NCBI RefSeq assembly: GCF_027923555.1
Contig: NZ_AP025523.1
Span: 186,001 to 250,000, forward strand
DNA length: 64,000 bases
From: Vulcanimicrobium alpinum
GTDB lineage: Bacteria > Vulcanimicrobiota > Vulcanimicrobiia > Vulcanimicrobiales > Vulcanimicrobiaceae
Direction of reading: 5' to 3'
The notes beneath the pieces were generated by a model. That model was not told where the DNA came from, searched no databases, and saw only the letters and a list, made by a program, of their open reading frames with translations. The position numbers and the translations under genes were made by a program. Shown in pieces: positions 34,701 to 43,584 of the stretch; positions within the stretch are counted from its first letter, which is position 1, and every line of letters starts with the position of its first letter.

Positions 34701-34706
34701 TTTTTT
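34683..34706 (+). terminator. intrinsic terminator
   Basis: The perfect 7-bp stem CCTCCGG/CCGGAGG has a TTCC loop and is followed by six T residues. This is the clearest rho-independent terminator in the window. Confidence 0.88.
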
Positions 34707-34707
34707 C

Positions 34708-34905
34708 GTGTCACTCTCATTGCTCGTCCTCGCCGTCTTGGTCGAGGAACGGCGGCGTTCGTGCGCGCGTGACTACGCGTTCGCACGCCGTTTCCGCCTG
34801 CGCCGCCGCATAGCGATCGCGATCGGCGCGATCGCATACGCCGTGTCGGCGCTTGCCGTCGCAGTTGACGACGAACCCCGTTCGCAGGGTACGATCTCGG
34901 CATGA
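34708..34905 (+). CDS. doubtful small hydrophobic ORF
   Basis: This 65-codon frame starts with a GTG right after the terminator's T-run and ends in an ATGA overlap with the phosphodiesterase start. It has an N-terminal hydrophobic run and a second one near the end (IAIAIGAIAYAVSALAV) but no ribosome site and no family. If real, it could only be read when the terminator is passed. Confidence 0.25.
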   Translation: MSLSLLVLAVLVEERRRSCARDYAFARRFRLRRRIAIAIGAIAYAVSALAVAVDDEPRSQGTISA

Positions 34906-35414
34906 CCCGGATCGGCGTCGTCAGCGACACGCATATCCCGCGCTTCGGCCGCGCGCTCCCGCGCGCGCTCGAAGCCGGACTGCGTCGCGCGCGCGTCGAC
35001 CGCATCCTGCACTGCGGCGATCTCACCGATCTGCTCGCGGTCCCGCTGTTCGAAGCGATCGCGCCGTTCGACGCCGTCGCCGGCAACAACGACGGCGAGG
35101 CGATCCGCGAACGGTTCGGACGCCGCAAGATCGTGACCGTCGAGGACGTGCGCATCGGGATGATTCACGGCGACGGCAAACGAGGCACGACGCGCGAGCG
35201 CGCGGTGGACGCGTTCGCCGGCGGCGACGCCGACGTCGTGCTGTTCGGCCACAGCCATCGTCCGTACGTCGGGAACGCGGGCGCGATGCTGGTCGCGAAT
35301 CCCGGCTCGCCGACCGACAAACGACGCAATCCGCTCTATTCGTACGCGATTCTCACGGTTGACGGAAGCGCGGCGCGCGTCGCGCTGAAATTCTACGCCG
35401 GCAACGCCGCCTAA
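34902..35414 (+). CDS. YfcE/MJ0936-type metallophosphoesterase
   Basis: This 170-aa calcineurin-like phosphodiesterase has metal ligands in GVVSDTHIPRFG, LHCGDLTD, GNNDGEAIR, MIHGDGKR and FGHSHRPYV, ending with NPGSPTDKRR. Family members cleave small phosphodiesters in vitro; the natural substrate is unknown. An IS5-type element is inserted exactly at its TAA stop. The 4-bp duplication rebuilt the stop, so the protein is unchanged. Confidence 0.88.
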   Translation: MTRIGVVSDTHIPRFGRALPRALEAGLRRARVDRILHCGDLTDLLAVPLFEAIAPFDAVAGNNDGEAIRERFGRRKIVTVEDVRIGMIHGDGKRGTTRERAVDAFAGGDADVVLFGHSHRPYVGNAGAMLVANPGSPTDKRRNPLYSYAILTVDGSAARVALKFYAGNAA

Positions 35415-36684
35415 CAGGGTGCTGAAAAAGTCGCGTTTCCCTTCCTTGTCGGGTAAGCGTTTGATACAATGAGACATGCGAACGCGAGAGAAAGTGCAGC
35501 GCGGCATGTGGAGTTATGTTGCGGATGAGGATCGGATTCCGAAAGATCATCCATTACGCGCGATGCGAGCGTTGATCGACCCCGTTCTGCGCGATCTCTC
35601 GCCGCGTTTCAGCCAGCTATATGCGAGCAACGGTCGTGCCTCGATCCCGCCGGAATATCTGCTCAGAGCGCTGCTCTTGCAACTGCTTTACAGCGTTCGC
35701 AGCGAACGCATGCTGATCGAGCAGTTGCACTACAACATGCTTTTTCGATGGTTCGTAGGGCTCAATACGGACGATCCCGTTTGGCACGCGACCACGTTCA
35801 CCAAGAACCGTGAACGGCTAATGCAAGGTGATATCGCACGTGCGTTTTTCGACCGAGTGTTTGCCATCGCTCAGGCGCGCGAACTCGTATCGGATGAGCA
35901 TTTCACCGTGGATGGAACGCTGATTGAAGCCTGGGCCGGCCAAAAGAGTTTTCGACCCAAGGACGACTCAGGCGATGGTCGTCCGGGACCGGGAAGCAAT
36001 CCAACGGTCGATTTTCGCGACGAGCGCCGCAGCAATGAAACGCACGCGTCCCGGACCGATCCCGACGCGCGTTTGGTCAAGAAGGCACGAGGCCAAGCAT
36101 CGCACCTGGGTTATCACGACCACGTACTGATGGAGAATAGAAACGGGTTGGTCGCACAGGCGACGCTCACGATAGCCAGCGGTCGCGCCGAGCGAGAGGC
36201 AGCGCTCGCATTGGTAGATCGGTTGCGGAATCGCGGACGTATTACGCTGGGCGCAGACAAAGGGTACGACGTCGCGGACTTCATCGCGCAGTGTCGTGAA
36301 CGCGAAGTTACACCTCATGTGGCATGTACAAGCGACCCTCGACGGAGTAGCGCGATCGACGGGCGGACGACGCGGCACCCCGGGGTATGTTTGGAGTCAA
36401 CGAAAGCGCAAGCGTGTTGAAGAGATCTTCGGTTGGCTCAAAACGGTCGGAGCGCTCCGCAAGACGCGACATCGGGGCCGAGATCGCATAGACTGGATAT
36501 TCACCTTCGCCGCCGCGGCATTCAACTTGACGAGGATACGGAATCTGATTGGGGCTGCGGCGTGATGCGAGGTTGCAACACCCCAAAAATGCCCCGAACG
36601 AGAGACTTCCGCGATGGAAACCCTTGTCAGAACCGCTACGAGTGCTGAAATGGCTCGGCATCGGCCGGCCATTTCAGCACCCTG
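35415..36684 (+). mobile_element. IS5-superfamily insertion sequence with CTAA target duplication
   Basis: The perfect 13-bp terminal inverted repeats are CAGGGTGCTGAAA and TTTCAGCACCCTG. The element is flanked by CTAA at 35411-35414 and 36685-36688, the 4-bp target size and TA-centred preference of IS5-type elements. The 1270-bp element carries one transposase reading frame broken by a single-base shift. Confidence 0.88.
35476..36565 (+). pseudogene. IS5/IS1182-type transposase, one-base frameshift
   Basis: The first frame (35476-36420) gives the DUF772-type N-terminus (DEDRIPKDHPLRAMRALID, PPEYLLRALLLQLLYSVRSER), TVDGTLIEAWAG (first Asp), LGADKGYDV (second Asp) and SSAIDGRTTRHPG. Near 36380 the match moves to another frame (VWSQRKRKRVEEIFGWLKTVG, with the catalytic Glu, then TFAAAAFNLTRIRN), ending at 36565. 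One extra G in CCCCGGGG explains it. The element is inactive unless this is a sequencing error. Confidence 0.85.
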
Positions 36685-36736
36685 CTAAGCGAACGGTCGG
36701 CGAAACTTCCGCGGCTGGGCGACGTTATCGGTGCCC

Positions 36737-37027
36737 ATGGCACTCATCCGATTTCTCGTCACCTCGCGCACCACGCTGACGCGCGCCTACACCCTCGCGC
36801 GCGACGCCCGCGTTCCGCTGCGGCTGAAGCTCCTCGCGCTCGCCGGAGCGCTGCTGATCCTCTCGCCGCTCAACATCCTGGGCGACATCCCGCTGCTCGG
36901 CATCGTCGACGACGCCGCGCTCCTCGGGCTGCTCGCCGCCTGGTTCGTTCGCCAGGCGGCGCGCGCGATCGAAGTCCCGGTCTACGCGGCCGAGACGTCC
37001 AGGCAGACCTTGATGGCCTCGCGCTGA
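36737..37027 (+). CDS. DUF1232 family membrane protein
   Basis: This 96-aa protein has the DUF1232 (YkvA-like) core: VPLRLKLLALAGALLILSPLNILGDIPLLGIVDDAALLGLL. The YxxSPxDxxPD-like motif is written SPLNILGDIPLLG. It probably has two membrane segments. Function unknown. The first GTG (36731) and the ATG at 36737 are both possible; I prefer the ATG. Its 3' end overlaps the convergent alcohol dehydrogenase gene by 46 bp, so the two transcripts are antisense at their ends. Confidence 0.8.
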   Translation: MALIRFLVTSRTTLTRAYTLARDARVPLRLKLLALAGALLILSPLNILGDIPLLGIVDDAALLGLLAAWFVRQAARAIEVPVYAAETSRQTLMASR

Positions 37028-38025
37028 TCCATCGCCCGATACCCGTCGGGCGATCCCGGGAGCGGCAGGCGGTGGGTGAACACCGGTGACGGATCGATCG
37101 TCCCCGCCGCCAGCGCATCCATCAGCTCCGGCAGGTATGCGCGGACTGGCGCGAGCGCCCCGCGCAGCGCGACGTTCCCGCCGAAGAGCCGGCGGAAGTC
37201 GACGGTCGACATCCCCCACGGGACGCCGACGAAACTGACGGTTCCTCCGTCGCGCACCACCGCGAGCGCGAGATCGAGCGAGCTCTGCTGGCCGACGGCC
37301 TCGACCACGGCGCTCGTGCCGCCGGTGATCTCCTTGATCTTCTCCGCCGCGTCGGGATCGTTCGAATCGACCACGTCCGTCGCGCCGAAGCCCTGCGCCA
37401 TCTCCAGCCGCGCGGGATGGTGGCCGACGCTCACGATCCGCTCGGCACCGAGGTAGCGCGCAGCGATCACGCCGCACAGCCCGACGGCGCCGTCGCCGAT
37501 CACGACGGCGGTCCCGCCGGCGCTCACGCCGGCGGCCTTCGCGCCGTGGAATCCCGTCCCCATGACGTCGGTCAGCGCCAGCGCGGCGACGCGCTTGCGT
37601 TCGTCGGCGCGGACGGCGTCGGGGATGCGGACCAGGGTCGCGTCGGCGAACGGGACGCGGACGAACTCGCCCTGGCCGCCGTCGTTCTCCTGACCGCCCC
37701 AGAACCCGGCGTGCTCGCACGACGTCTGCAGGCCGGCGCGGCAGAACGCGCAGCTGCCGTCTGAAAACGAGAACGGCGCCGCGACGAAGTCGCCGGCGCG
37801 GACGGCGTGCACGCCGGAACCGACGGCCTCAACGACGCCGGTGAACTCGTGGCCGAGGCGCGCCCCCGGCTGCCAGGGCGCGGTGCCGCGATACGGCCAC
37901 AGGTCGGAGCCGCAGATCGCTGCGTTGACGACGCGGACGATCGCATCGCCGGGGTTCGCGATCGCGGGATCGGGGACGGTCTCGACGCGCACGTCGCGCG
38001 CGCCGTGGAAGACGGTAGCTTTCAC
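36982..38025 (-). CDS. zinc-dependent alcohol dehydrogenase (MDR family)
   Basis: This 347-aa medium-chain dehydrogenase has catalytic zinc ligands in NAAICGSDLWPY and LGHEFTGVVEAVG. The structural zinc loop is CAFCRAGLQTSCEH, which keeps only three clear cysteines. The Rossmann part has VVIGDGAVGLCGVIAARYLGAERI. It would oxidise an alcohol or reduce an aldehyde with NAD(P). The closest motif pattern is that of formaldehyde/threonine-type dehydrogenases, and the substrate is uncertain. GTG at 38025 is used since the upstream frame is Arg-rich shadow sequence. It stands alone. Confidence 0.87.
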   Translation of the reverse strand: MKATVFHGARDVRVETVPDPAIANPGDAIVRVVNAAICGSDLWPYRGTAPWQPGARLGHEFTGVVEAVGSGVHAVRAGDFVAAPFSFSDGSCAFCRAGLQTSCEHAGFWGGQENDGGQGEFVRVPFADATLVRIPDAVRADERKRVAALALTDVMGTGFHGAKAAGVSAGGTAVVIGDGAVGLCGVIAARYLGAERIVSVGHHPARLEMAQGFGATDVVDSNDPDAAEKIKEITGGTSAVVEAVGQQSSLDLALAVVRDGGTVSFVGVPWGMSTVDFRRLFGGNVALRGALAPVRAYLPELMDALAAGTIDPSPVFTHRLPLPGSPDGYRAMDQREAIKVCLDVSAA

Positions 38026-38060
38026 GGTGTCCGCTAACCGCGCCGGACGCCTGCGGGTTG

Positions 38061-39755
38061 CTACGAGCCCGCGGTGACGAAGCGCTCGCGCACCGCGGCG
38101 CCCAGCGCATCCGGCGGAAGCAGGCCTTGATCGAGGATGAAATCGTGGAAGGCGCAGGCGTCGAAGCGTGCGCCGAGCGCCGCTTCGGTTGCGGCACGCA
38201 GTGCGACGAGCTTCGTGTAGCCGTAGAAGTACGACGTCGCCTGACCGGGCGCGCGGAACGTATAGCGTTCGACCTCGCTGCGCGCGAACGTCGGCGAGTA
38301 GACGATCTCGCGCTCGAGAAACGCCTGCGCCTCGGCCGGCGTGCGCTCGCCGCTCTGCAGTTCCGGATCGAGAAATGCGCGGGCGGCGCGATGCAGCCGC
38401 ATCAGCAGCGAACAGAGCTGCGCGGCGAGCGGCATGAACGGCAGCACGATCTCTTCGGCGTAGAGCGCCCAACCTTCGACGTTGACCGAGTTGAACGCGA
38501 AGACGGCGCGCGCGAGCGACAGTTCGCCCTCGAGCATGCGGTCGAACTGGACCTCGTGTCCCGGCCGCGCTTCGTGCGCGGTGAGCGTCCACGTGACCGC
38601 GTCGTGGGTGAAGTCGTCGGCGCGTTCGGTGCCGTCGCTCCCCGCCGCGGGCGGGACGTCGAGCGGGAGGACGAACTCGCCGACCTGACCGGTGTTCCCG
38701 ACCAGCGGCGGCGGGCTCATGTGCGCGACGGGGAGTTCGGCGCTCTCCGCGAGCGACGCGATGCGAATCCGCGCCGGCCGCGCCGGAAGCGTGACGAGCC
38801 GCTCGCGGCGCACGATCGTCTCGATCTCGGCGAGCCGCGCTTCGTAGAACGCGCGAATCGCATCGGCGTCGCCCCGGATCTGCCGCGCTTTGAGCGCGCG
38901 GATCACGTCGCGATAGTCGTGCGCGTCGATCCCGAGCTCCACCGCGACGCGCGGTGCGAGCGCCTGCATCTCGGCGGCGATCGCGTCGAAGGCCTCGTGC
39001 GCGCGGCGCGCGAGCTCGCGCGGCGCGATATCGACGCCGACGTGGCGCAGCGCGAACGCATAGGCGGCGGGCGGCAGGCGATGATCGGTGCGCGCGCGCG
39101 GGAGGACCTCGCGCTCGACGAAGCGGGCGTATGCATCGCACTGCGCTGCGAATGCCGCGAGCGCGTCCTCCCAGCCGTGCAGCCCGCTTCCGCGCAGCAT
39201 TTCGCCGAGCCCGGCGACGAGCACCGGATGGAGGGCGAGCATCGTGCGAACCTCGACATCGTAGGGCCCGGTGAGCCCGTCGACCGCCAGGCGCTCCCGC
39301 GTCTCGCGCTCGGCCGAGACCGCGAGCGGCTCGCCGCCGTCCGTGCCGGCGTAGCGCCGCAGACGCGCGAGCGCGAGCGCTTTGCGCTCGGGCGGGTTCT
39401 GCGTCCCGAGCAGGACGCGCAAACCGAGGAACGCGAGCTTCGGCACGTCGACGAGCGTGACGAGGTACGCGTCGTGCACCGCGATACCGTCGACGATGTC
39501 GTCGATGCGCGCGTGCATGATCGCGATGTCCTCGCGCAGGCGCGGCTCGGCCTCATCGCGGAGCGCGGCATCAAGCGCGGTGCGCGCCGCGCTCGCCGCC
39601 GTCGCGATCCGCTCGCGCCAGCCGGAGCGCAGATCGGTCGTCGCGCCGTCGGCGCTGCTCAGCCCCATGTTCGAGGCCTGCTCCGGCGCCGCGAGCGCCA
39701 TCAGCGTGACCACGGACTGCGCGAGCGCATCGCTGCGGCGTACCCATTCGCTCAA
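38061..39755 (-). CDS. DUF885 family protein, probable metallopeptidase
   Basis: This 564-aa protein of the DUF885 family carries the zinc-peptidase-like motif TLTAHEARPGHEVQ near residue 394, with a downstream Glu in VNVEGWALYAEEI. A Tyr-rich C-terminus follows (GQATSYFYGYTKLVALR). Members are secreted or cytoplasmic peptidases of unknown substrate. No signal peptide is seen. The TTG start at 39755 has AGAGGAAA upstream. It follows the peptide-binding protein gene with 28 bp between, which hints at peptide use. Confidence 0.8.
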   Translation of the reverse strand: MSEWVRRSDALAQSVVTLMALAAPEQASNMGLSSADGATTDLRSGWRERIATAASAARTALDAALRDEAEPRLREDIAIMHARIDDIVDGIAVHDAYLVTLVDVPKLAFLGLRVLLGTQNPPERKALALARLRRYAGTDGGEPLAVSAERETRERLAVDGLTGPYDVEVRTMLALHPVLVAGLGEMLRGSGLHGWEDALAAFAAQCDAYARFVEREVLPRARTDHRLPPAAYAFALRHVGVDIAPRELARRAHEAFDAIAAEMQALAPRVAVELGIDAHDYRDVIRALKARQIRGDADAIRAFYEARLAEIETIVRRERLVTLPARPARIRIASLAESAELPVAHMSPPPLVGNTGQVGEFVLPLDVPPAAGSDGTERADDFTHDAVTWTLTAHEARPGHEVQFDRMLEGELSLARAVFAFNSVNVEGWALYAEEIVLPFMPLAAQLCSLLMRLHRAARAFLDPELQSGERTPAEAQAFLEREIVYSPTFARSEVERYTFRAPGQATSYFYGYTKLVALRAATEAALGARFDACAFHDFILDQGLLPPDALGAAVRERFVTAGS

Positions 39756-39783
39756 CGGACGGTTTCCTCTCGAGACGGTACGG

Positions 39784-41397
39784 TCAGATCGACCAGTCGG
39801 CGACGTTCCAAAAGTCGCTGACGGCGACCGCCGGCTTCACGCCGTGCAGGTCGTCGTTCCAGGCGTTGATGTTCGCGCGCCAGACGATCGTGTGCGAGAA
39901 GAGCAGTTCGCCGAAGCGGCGTTCGAGCTGCGCGTAGATCGCGCGCCGCGGCCCGCGCTCGTACACCGCGCTCGCGCGCAGCTGAAGTCGGCCCATCTCG
40001 GGGTCGACGATCCCCGCATAGTTCGCGCCGTGCGGCGGGATGTAGCCGGGGCCGGTCGTCTGCGTGTCGTCGGGATCGGGATTCTTCGTCCATGCGTAGA
40101 TGCCCAGATCGAATTTTCCGGTCGCCAGCAGACCGCCGGCGCCGTAGGGCGCGAAGAGCATGTTGGCGGGCGCGTTGCGCACCTGCACGTCGAATCCGGC
40201 GGCATGCAGCTGCGACTGCAGCGCGACCTCGGCGTTCTCGCGAACCATGACGCCGGCGACCGTCGAGAGCGTGACCTCGAGCCGCTTGCCGTTCTTCGTC
40301 CGGATCCCGTCGGGACCGGGTTGCCAGCCGGCCTCGTCGAGCAGCGCGCGCGCACGCGCGAGGTCGAACGGGTTCGGATCGGGGAGGTTCGGATACGCCC
40401 ACGATTTCGGAAAGATGTCGCCCCAGTCGGCGAGGTCGACGTTGAGATACGTCGTCGCGGCGAGGTTTTTCCAATCGATGGCCTTCGCGGCGGCGCGCCG
40501 TACGCGCACGTCGGAGAACGGTTCGCGGCGCGCGTTGAAAGCGACCATCTCGTACTGCTGACTCGGCGCCGCGCTCGAGGACACGTGCGGGAGCGATCGC
40601 AGCTCCGCATACTGCTGTTCGGGCGCCCCGAAGTAGAAGTCGATCTCGTGCGTTCGCAGCGCGACCAGCAGCGTGTTCTCGCTCGGGATGATGCGGTACG
40701 TCACGCGCTTGAGGCCCGGTTTGCCGCCGAACCAGTAGGGGTTCGGCACCATCTCGAGCGTGCTGTTGATGTCGTAGCGCTCCACCATGAACGGCCCGCT
40801 GCCGACCGGGTGCGTGTTGAACGGCGCGCGGTTGAAGTCGGGGACGTTCGCGAGCAGATGCTTCGGCAGGATCACGCCTTGCGCGCCGCAGCGGAAGAAA
40901 CTCGCGACGAACGGCGCCGACGGTGCCTTCAGCCGGACGACCACGGTGTAGGGATCCGTCGCCGTGACGCTCGTGGGCAGATCGTACGGAAAATGATACG
41001 GAACGTTATTGTGCGGGTTGACGTCCTGCCGGTACGTGTAGACCACATCCTCGGCGCGCAGCGGGACGCCGTCGGAGAAGCGGAGATCGCGGCGCAGATG
41101 ATAGGTGATCGTCTTGCCGTCCGCAGAGATCCCGCCGTTCGCGCGCGTCGGCACCGCGGTCGCGGCGTCGGGGATCGCGTTCCCGGCGTCGTCGTAGCGG
41201 ATGAGGCCGTCGAAGAGAAACTGTGCGAGATCGGTCGACGCGGCCTGACCGGAGAGCAGCGGATTGAGGCTGTCGAGCGTCCTCACGACGCCGATGCGGA
41301 CGTGACCGGCCTGGGTCCAAGGGTTGCGCGCGCGGGCCGGGGACGTCGCGCCGAGCAGCGCCAGCGCGCACAACGACGCGGCCGCGCGGCGGGTCAC
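39784..41397 (-). CDS. ABC transporter substrate-binding protein, family 5 (peptide/nickel type)
   Basis: This 537-aa periplasmic or lipid-free solute-binding protein has an N-terminal signal (RRAAASLCALALLGATSPARA) and the SBP_bac_5 fold: DSLNPLLSGQ, LFDGLIRYDDAGN, ADGKTITYHLRRDLRFSDGVPL, GSGPFMVERYD, AFNARREPFSDVRVRRA and LARARALLDEAGWQPG. It would bind oligopeptides or similar molecules. The permease and ATPase partners are not in this window. The GTG at 41397 overlaps the helicase stop (GTGA), an unexpected pairing of a helicase with a binding protein. Confidence 0.87.
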   Translation of the reverse strand: MTRRAAASLCALALLGATSPARARNPWTQAGHVRIGVVRTLDSLNPLLSGQAASTDLAQFLFDGLIRYDDAGNAIPDAATAVPTRANGGISADGKTITYHLRRDLRFSDGVPLRAEDVVYTYRQDVNPHNNVPYHFPYDLPTSVTATDPYTVVVRLKAPSAPFVASFFRCGAQGVILPKHLLANVPDFNRAPFNTHPVGSGPFMVERYDINSTLEMVPNPYWFGGKPGLKRVTYRIIPSENTLLVALRTHEIDFYFGAPEQQYAELRSLPHVSSSAAPSQQYEMVAFNARREPFSDVRVRRAAAKAIDWKNLAATTYLNVDLADWGDIFPKSWAYPNLPDPNPFDLARARALLDEAGWQPGPDGIRTKNGKRLEVTLSTVAGVMVRENAEVALQSQLHAAGFDVQVRNAPANMLFAPYGAGGLLATGKFDLGIYAWTKNPDPDDTQTTGPGYIPPHGANYAGIVDPEMGRLQLRASAVYERGPRRAIYAQLERRFGELLFSHTIVWRANINAWNDDLHGVKPAVAVSDFWNVADWSI

Positions 41398-43316
41398 GGC
41401 GACGTGCGCGGAACCCGGGCGCGGCGTCCGCGGCGACGGCGACCGCCGCCGTTCGCCGACGGTTTCGGCTTGGTGCCGTTCGCCGTTCCGTTGGGGGCAG
41501 GCCGTGCGGCGCCGTTCCCGTTGACCGGGATCGCGGTGTAGCCCGAGAGCATCTCGTCGACCCGCTGGTACGCGCTGCCGAGCGCGCCGGGGAGCGACGA
41601 GCTCACCTCGATCACGCGCTCGGGGAGATCTTCGGTGGAGTAGAGCGTGACGTATTTCTCGCCGTCGCGCTTCACGTCGATCCGGCGGCGTTCCCAGCGC
41701 ACCGTCTTCGGGTCGACGCTGAGCATCCGCGAGGCGAACCGTTCGGCGTCTTCGTGCGGCGCGATGCGCCGTGCTTCGGCGACCCATTGGTCCCACTTCG
41801 TCGCGAAGCCGGGGATCGCGCGGCCGCGCCGATCGTACGCGACGCGCGTCGGGGGGAGTTCGAGCCGCCAGTGGTCGACCGGATCGATCGCCTGCCACGT
41901 CGGCTTGATCTCGCGCGGGGCCGCGAACGCATCGATCTCGACCAGGGCCGTCTCGATCTCTTCGGCGCTGCGCACTTTGGCCGCGCGCTTGGGATCGCGG
42001 CGCAGCAGCTCCTCGAACTTGTCCGCGACCTGCGCGGTCATGCGGCCCTGCGCGTCGATGTGCGGCGGAAGTCCGTACAGCGACGGTACCGTGACGAGCT
42101 GATGGCGGTGTGCCTGGTCGACCAGGTCGATCACGATCGCCGCCGGTTTGGGCGACTTCTCGATCAGCTCGCGGCGCTCGAGCGCGCTCCCGGTGTGTGA
42201 GAGCGCGTGGGCGATCTCGTCAACCGGGCGCAGCGCGCGGCCGGTGATCTGCGTGTAGAGCGTCGTCGACTTGGTGGGGCGCGCGTTCAGGATCACCTGG
42301 ACCGACGGGACGTCGAACCCTTCGAGATAGAGTCCGCAGTTGACGAGCACGTCGATCCCGTCGCCGCGGAATTCGCGCACGATCCGCTCGCGCTCCTCGC
42401 GCGGCGTCTCGCCGGACGCCCATTCGGCGCGTATCCCGTACTCGACGAATTCTTGGGCGACGTCGCGCGCGTGTTCGACCGATGCGGTGAAGACCAGCGT
42501 CTTGAGGCCGGGCGTGTGCTGTTTGTAGGCGGCGACGATGCGCTTGTTGCGATCGACCGTGTTGACCGCCGCGGCCAGTTGGCCGATCACGAAATCGCCG
42601 CCGCGCGAGGCGATGTCGTCGAGGTTGGTCGAGGTCGCGACCGCGTACGACTTGACCGGGACGAGGTACCCCGCGTCGATCGCCTTGCGCGCGTCCATGG
42701 TGTAGACGATCTTCTCGAAGACGTCGACGAGGCGGACGCCGTCGCCGCGATTCGGCGTCGCGGTGAAGCCGAGGATCATCGCCTCGGGACGCTGCGCGAG
42801 GACGGCGTCGACGATCGCCCGATAGGACGGCGCCGCAGCATGATGCGCTTCGTCGATGACGAAGAGCGCGATCCGTCGCTTGAACCGGGCGACGAACTCT
42901 TCGAGCCGTTTCTCGGCCAGCGTCTGCACGGTGGCGACGACGATGTTGCACTCGTCGGAGGCGCGGCGCTCGGCCTTCTCCACGCCGATCAGCGCGTCAG
43001 GGTTCTCGACGCGGAACTTGTCGACGAGCTGCTCGATCAGTTCGTCGCGGTGCGCGACGACGACGGTGACGTCGCCCGGCCGCAGCGAGAGCAGCTTCGG
43101 TAGGGTCGCGATGACAACCGACTTGCCCAGCCCCGTGGCAAGCGAGACCAACTGCGTGCGCACGCCGCGCGCGCGGTGCTCGAGGATCGCCTGCTGCGCT
43201 TCGACCTGATAGGGACGAAGATGCGGCACGCGCGGCTGCGCGGCACGGGCCGGATCGTGCGCCGGACGACGACGCGGCCGTGCTGGAGCGGTCGCCGTCG
43301 CTTCGTGTAGTTCCAT
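41394..43316 (-). CDS. DEAH-box superfamily 2 helicase
   Basis: This 640-aa SF2 helicase has LRPYQVEAQQAI (Q-like), Walker A ATGLGKSVVIATLP, DEAH in FVIDEAHHAAAPSY, motif III GFTATPNRGDG, then a C-terminal helicase domain (KTLVFTASVEHARDVAQEF, NCGLYLEGFDVPSVQ, TQITGRALRP). The last 60 residues are basic and low in complexity (GGGRRRRGRRARV). It resembles the helicase part of type III restriction enzymes and the RAD25/SSL2 class. No nuclease or methylase is nearby, so a repair role is as likely as defence. Confidence 0.87.
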   Translation of the reverse strand: MELHEATATAPARPRRRPAHDPARAAQPRVPHLRPYQVEAQQAILEHRARGVRTQLVSLATGLGKSVVIATLPKLLSLRPGDVTVVVAHRDELIEQLVDKFRVENPDALIGVEKAERRASDECNIVVATVQTLAEKRLEEFVARFKRRIALFVIDEAHHAAAPSYRAIVDAVLAQRPEAMILGFTATPNRGDGVRLVDVFEKIVYTMDARKAIDAGYLVPVKSYAVATSTNLDDIASRGGDFVIGQLAAAVNTVDRNKRIVAAYKQHTPGLKTLVFTASVEHARDVAQEFVEYGIRAEWASGETPREERERIVREFRGDGIDVLVNCGLYLEGFDVPSVQVILNARPTKSTTLYTQITGRALRPVDEIAHALSHTGSALERRELIEKSPKPAAIVIDLVDQAHRHQLVTVPSLYGLPPHIDAQGRMTAQVADKFEELLRRDPKRAAKVRSAEEIETALVEIDAFAAPREIKPTWQAIDPVDHWRLELPPTRVAYDRRGRAIPGFATKWDQWVAEARRIAPHEDAERFASRMLSVDPKTVRWERRRIDVKRDGEKYVTLYSTEDLPERVIEVSSSLPGALGSAYQRVDEMLSGYTAIPVNGNGAARPAPNGTANGTKPKPSANGGGRRRRGRRARVPRTSP

Positions 43317-43584
43317 TGCGCCTTTAAGGGAAACGCTCCGTCGCTCCTCGACGGGGCGAGAGGTCCGGTTCGAGGCACAAAGCCTGCAAGAGCCGGAAGT
43401 TGGTTGATCCCATTAGGTGGACGCGGGCGTGAATCCTGGAGTTGCGGCCCGGGAAGAAGAGGGATTGCATGCCGCTCGCGTTGCTGCCGATACTAGGGGC
43501 TAGGGACCGCCCGCGTTGCGGGAAGGTGGTCATCGTGTTGGTACGTGCGGTCAGGTGCCGGTAACGGCACCCGAAGGTCGCGCC

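Noticed and set aside
38058-39821. 587-codon open frame on the plus strand
   Set aside because: Antisense to the DUF885 gene, which carries the HEARPGH motif; the plus frame is low-complexity charged sequence.
41394-43316. Restriction or anti-phage defence system around the helicase
   Set aside because: No methylase, nuclease or other defence gene nearby; neighbours are a binding protein and a peptidase.
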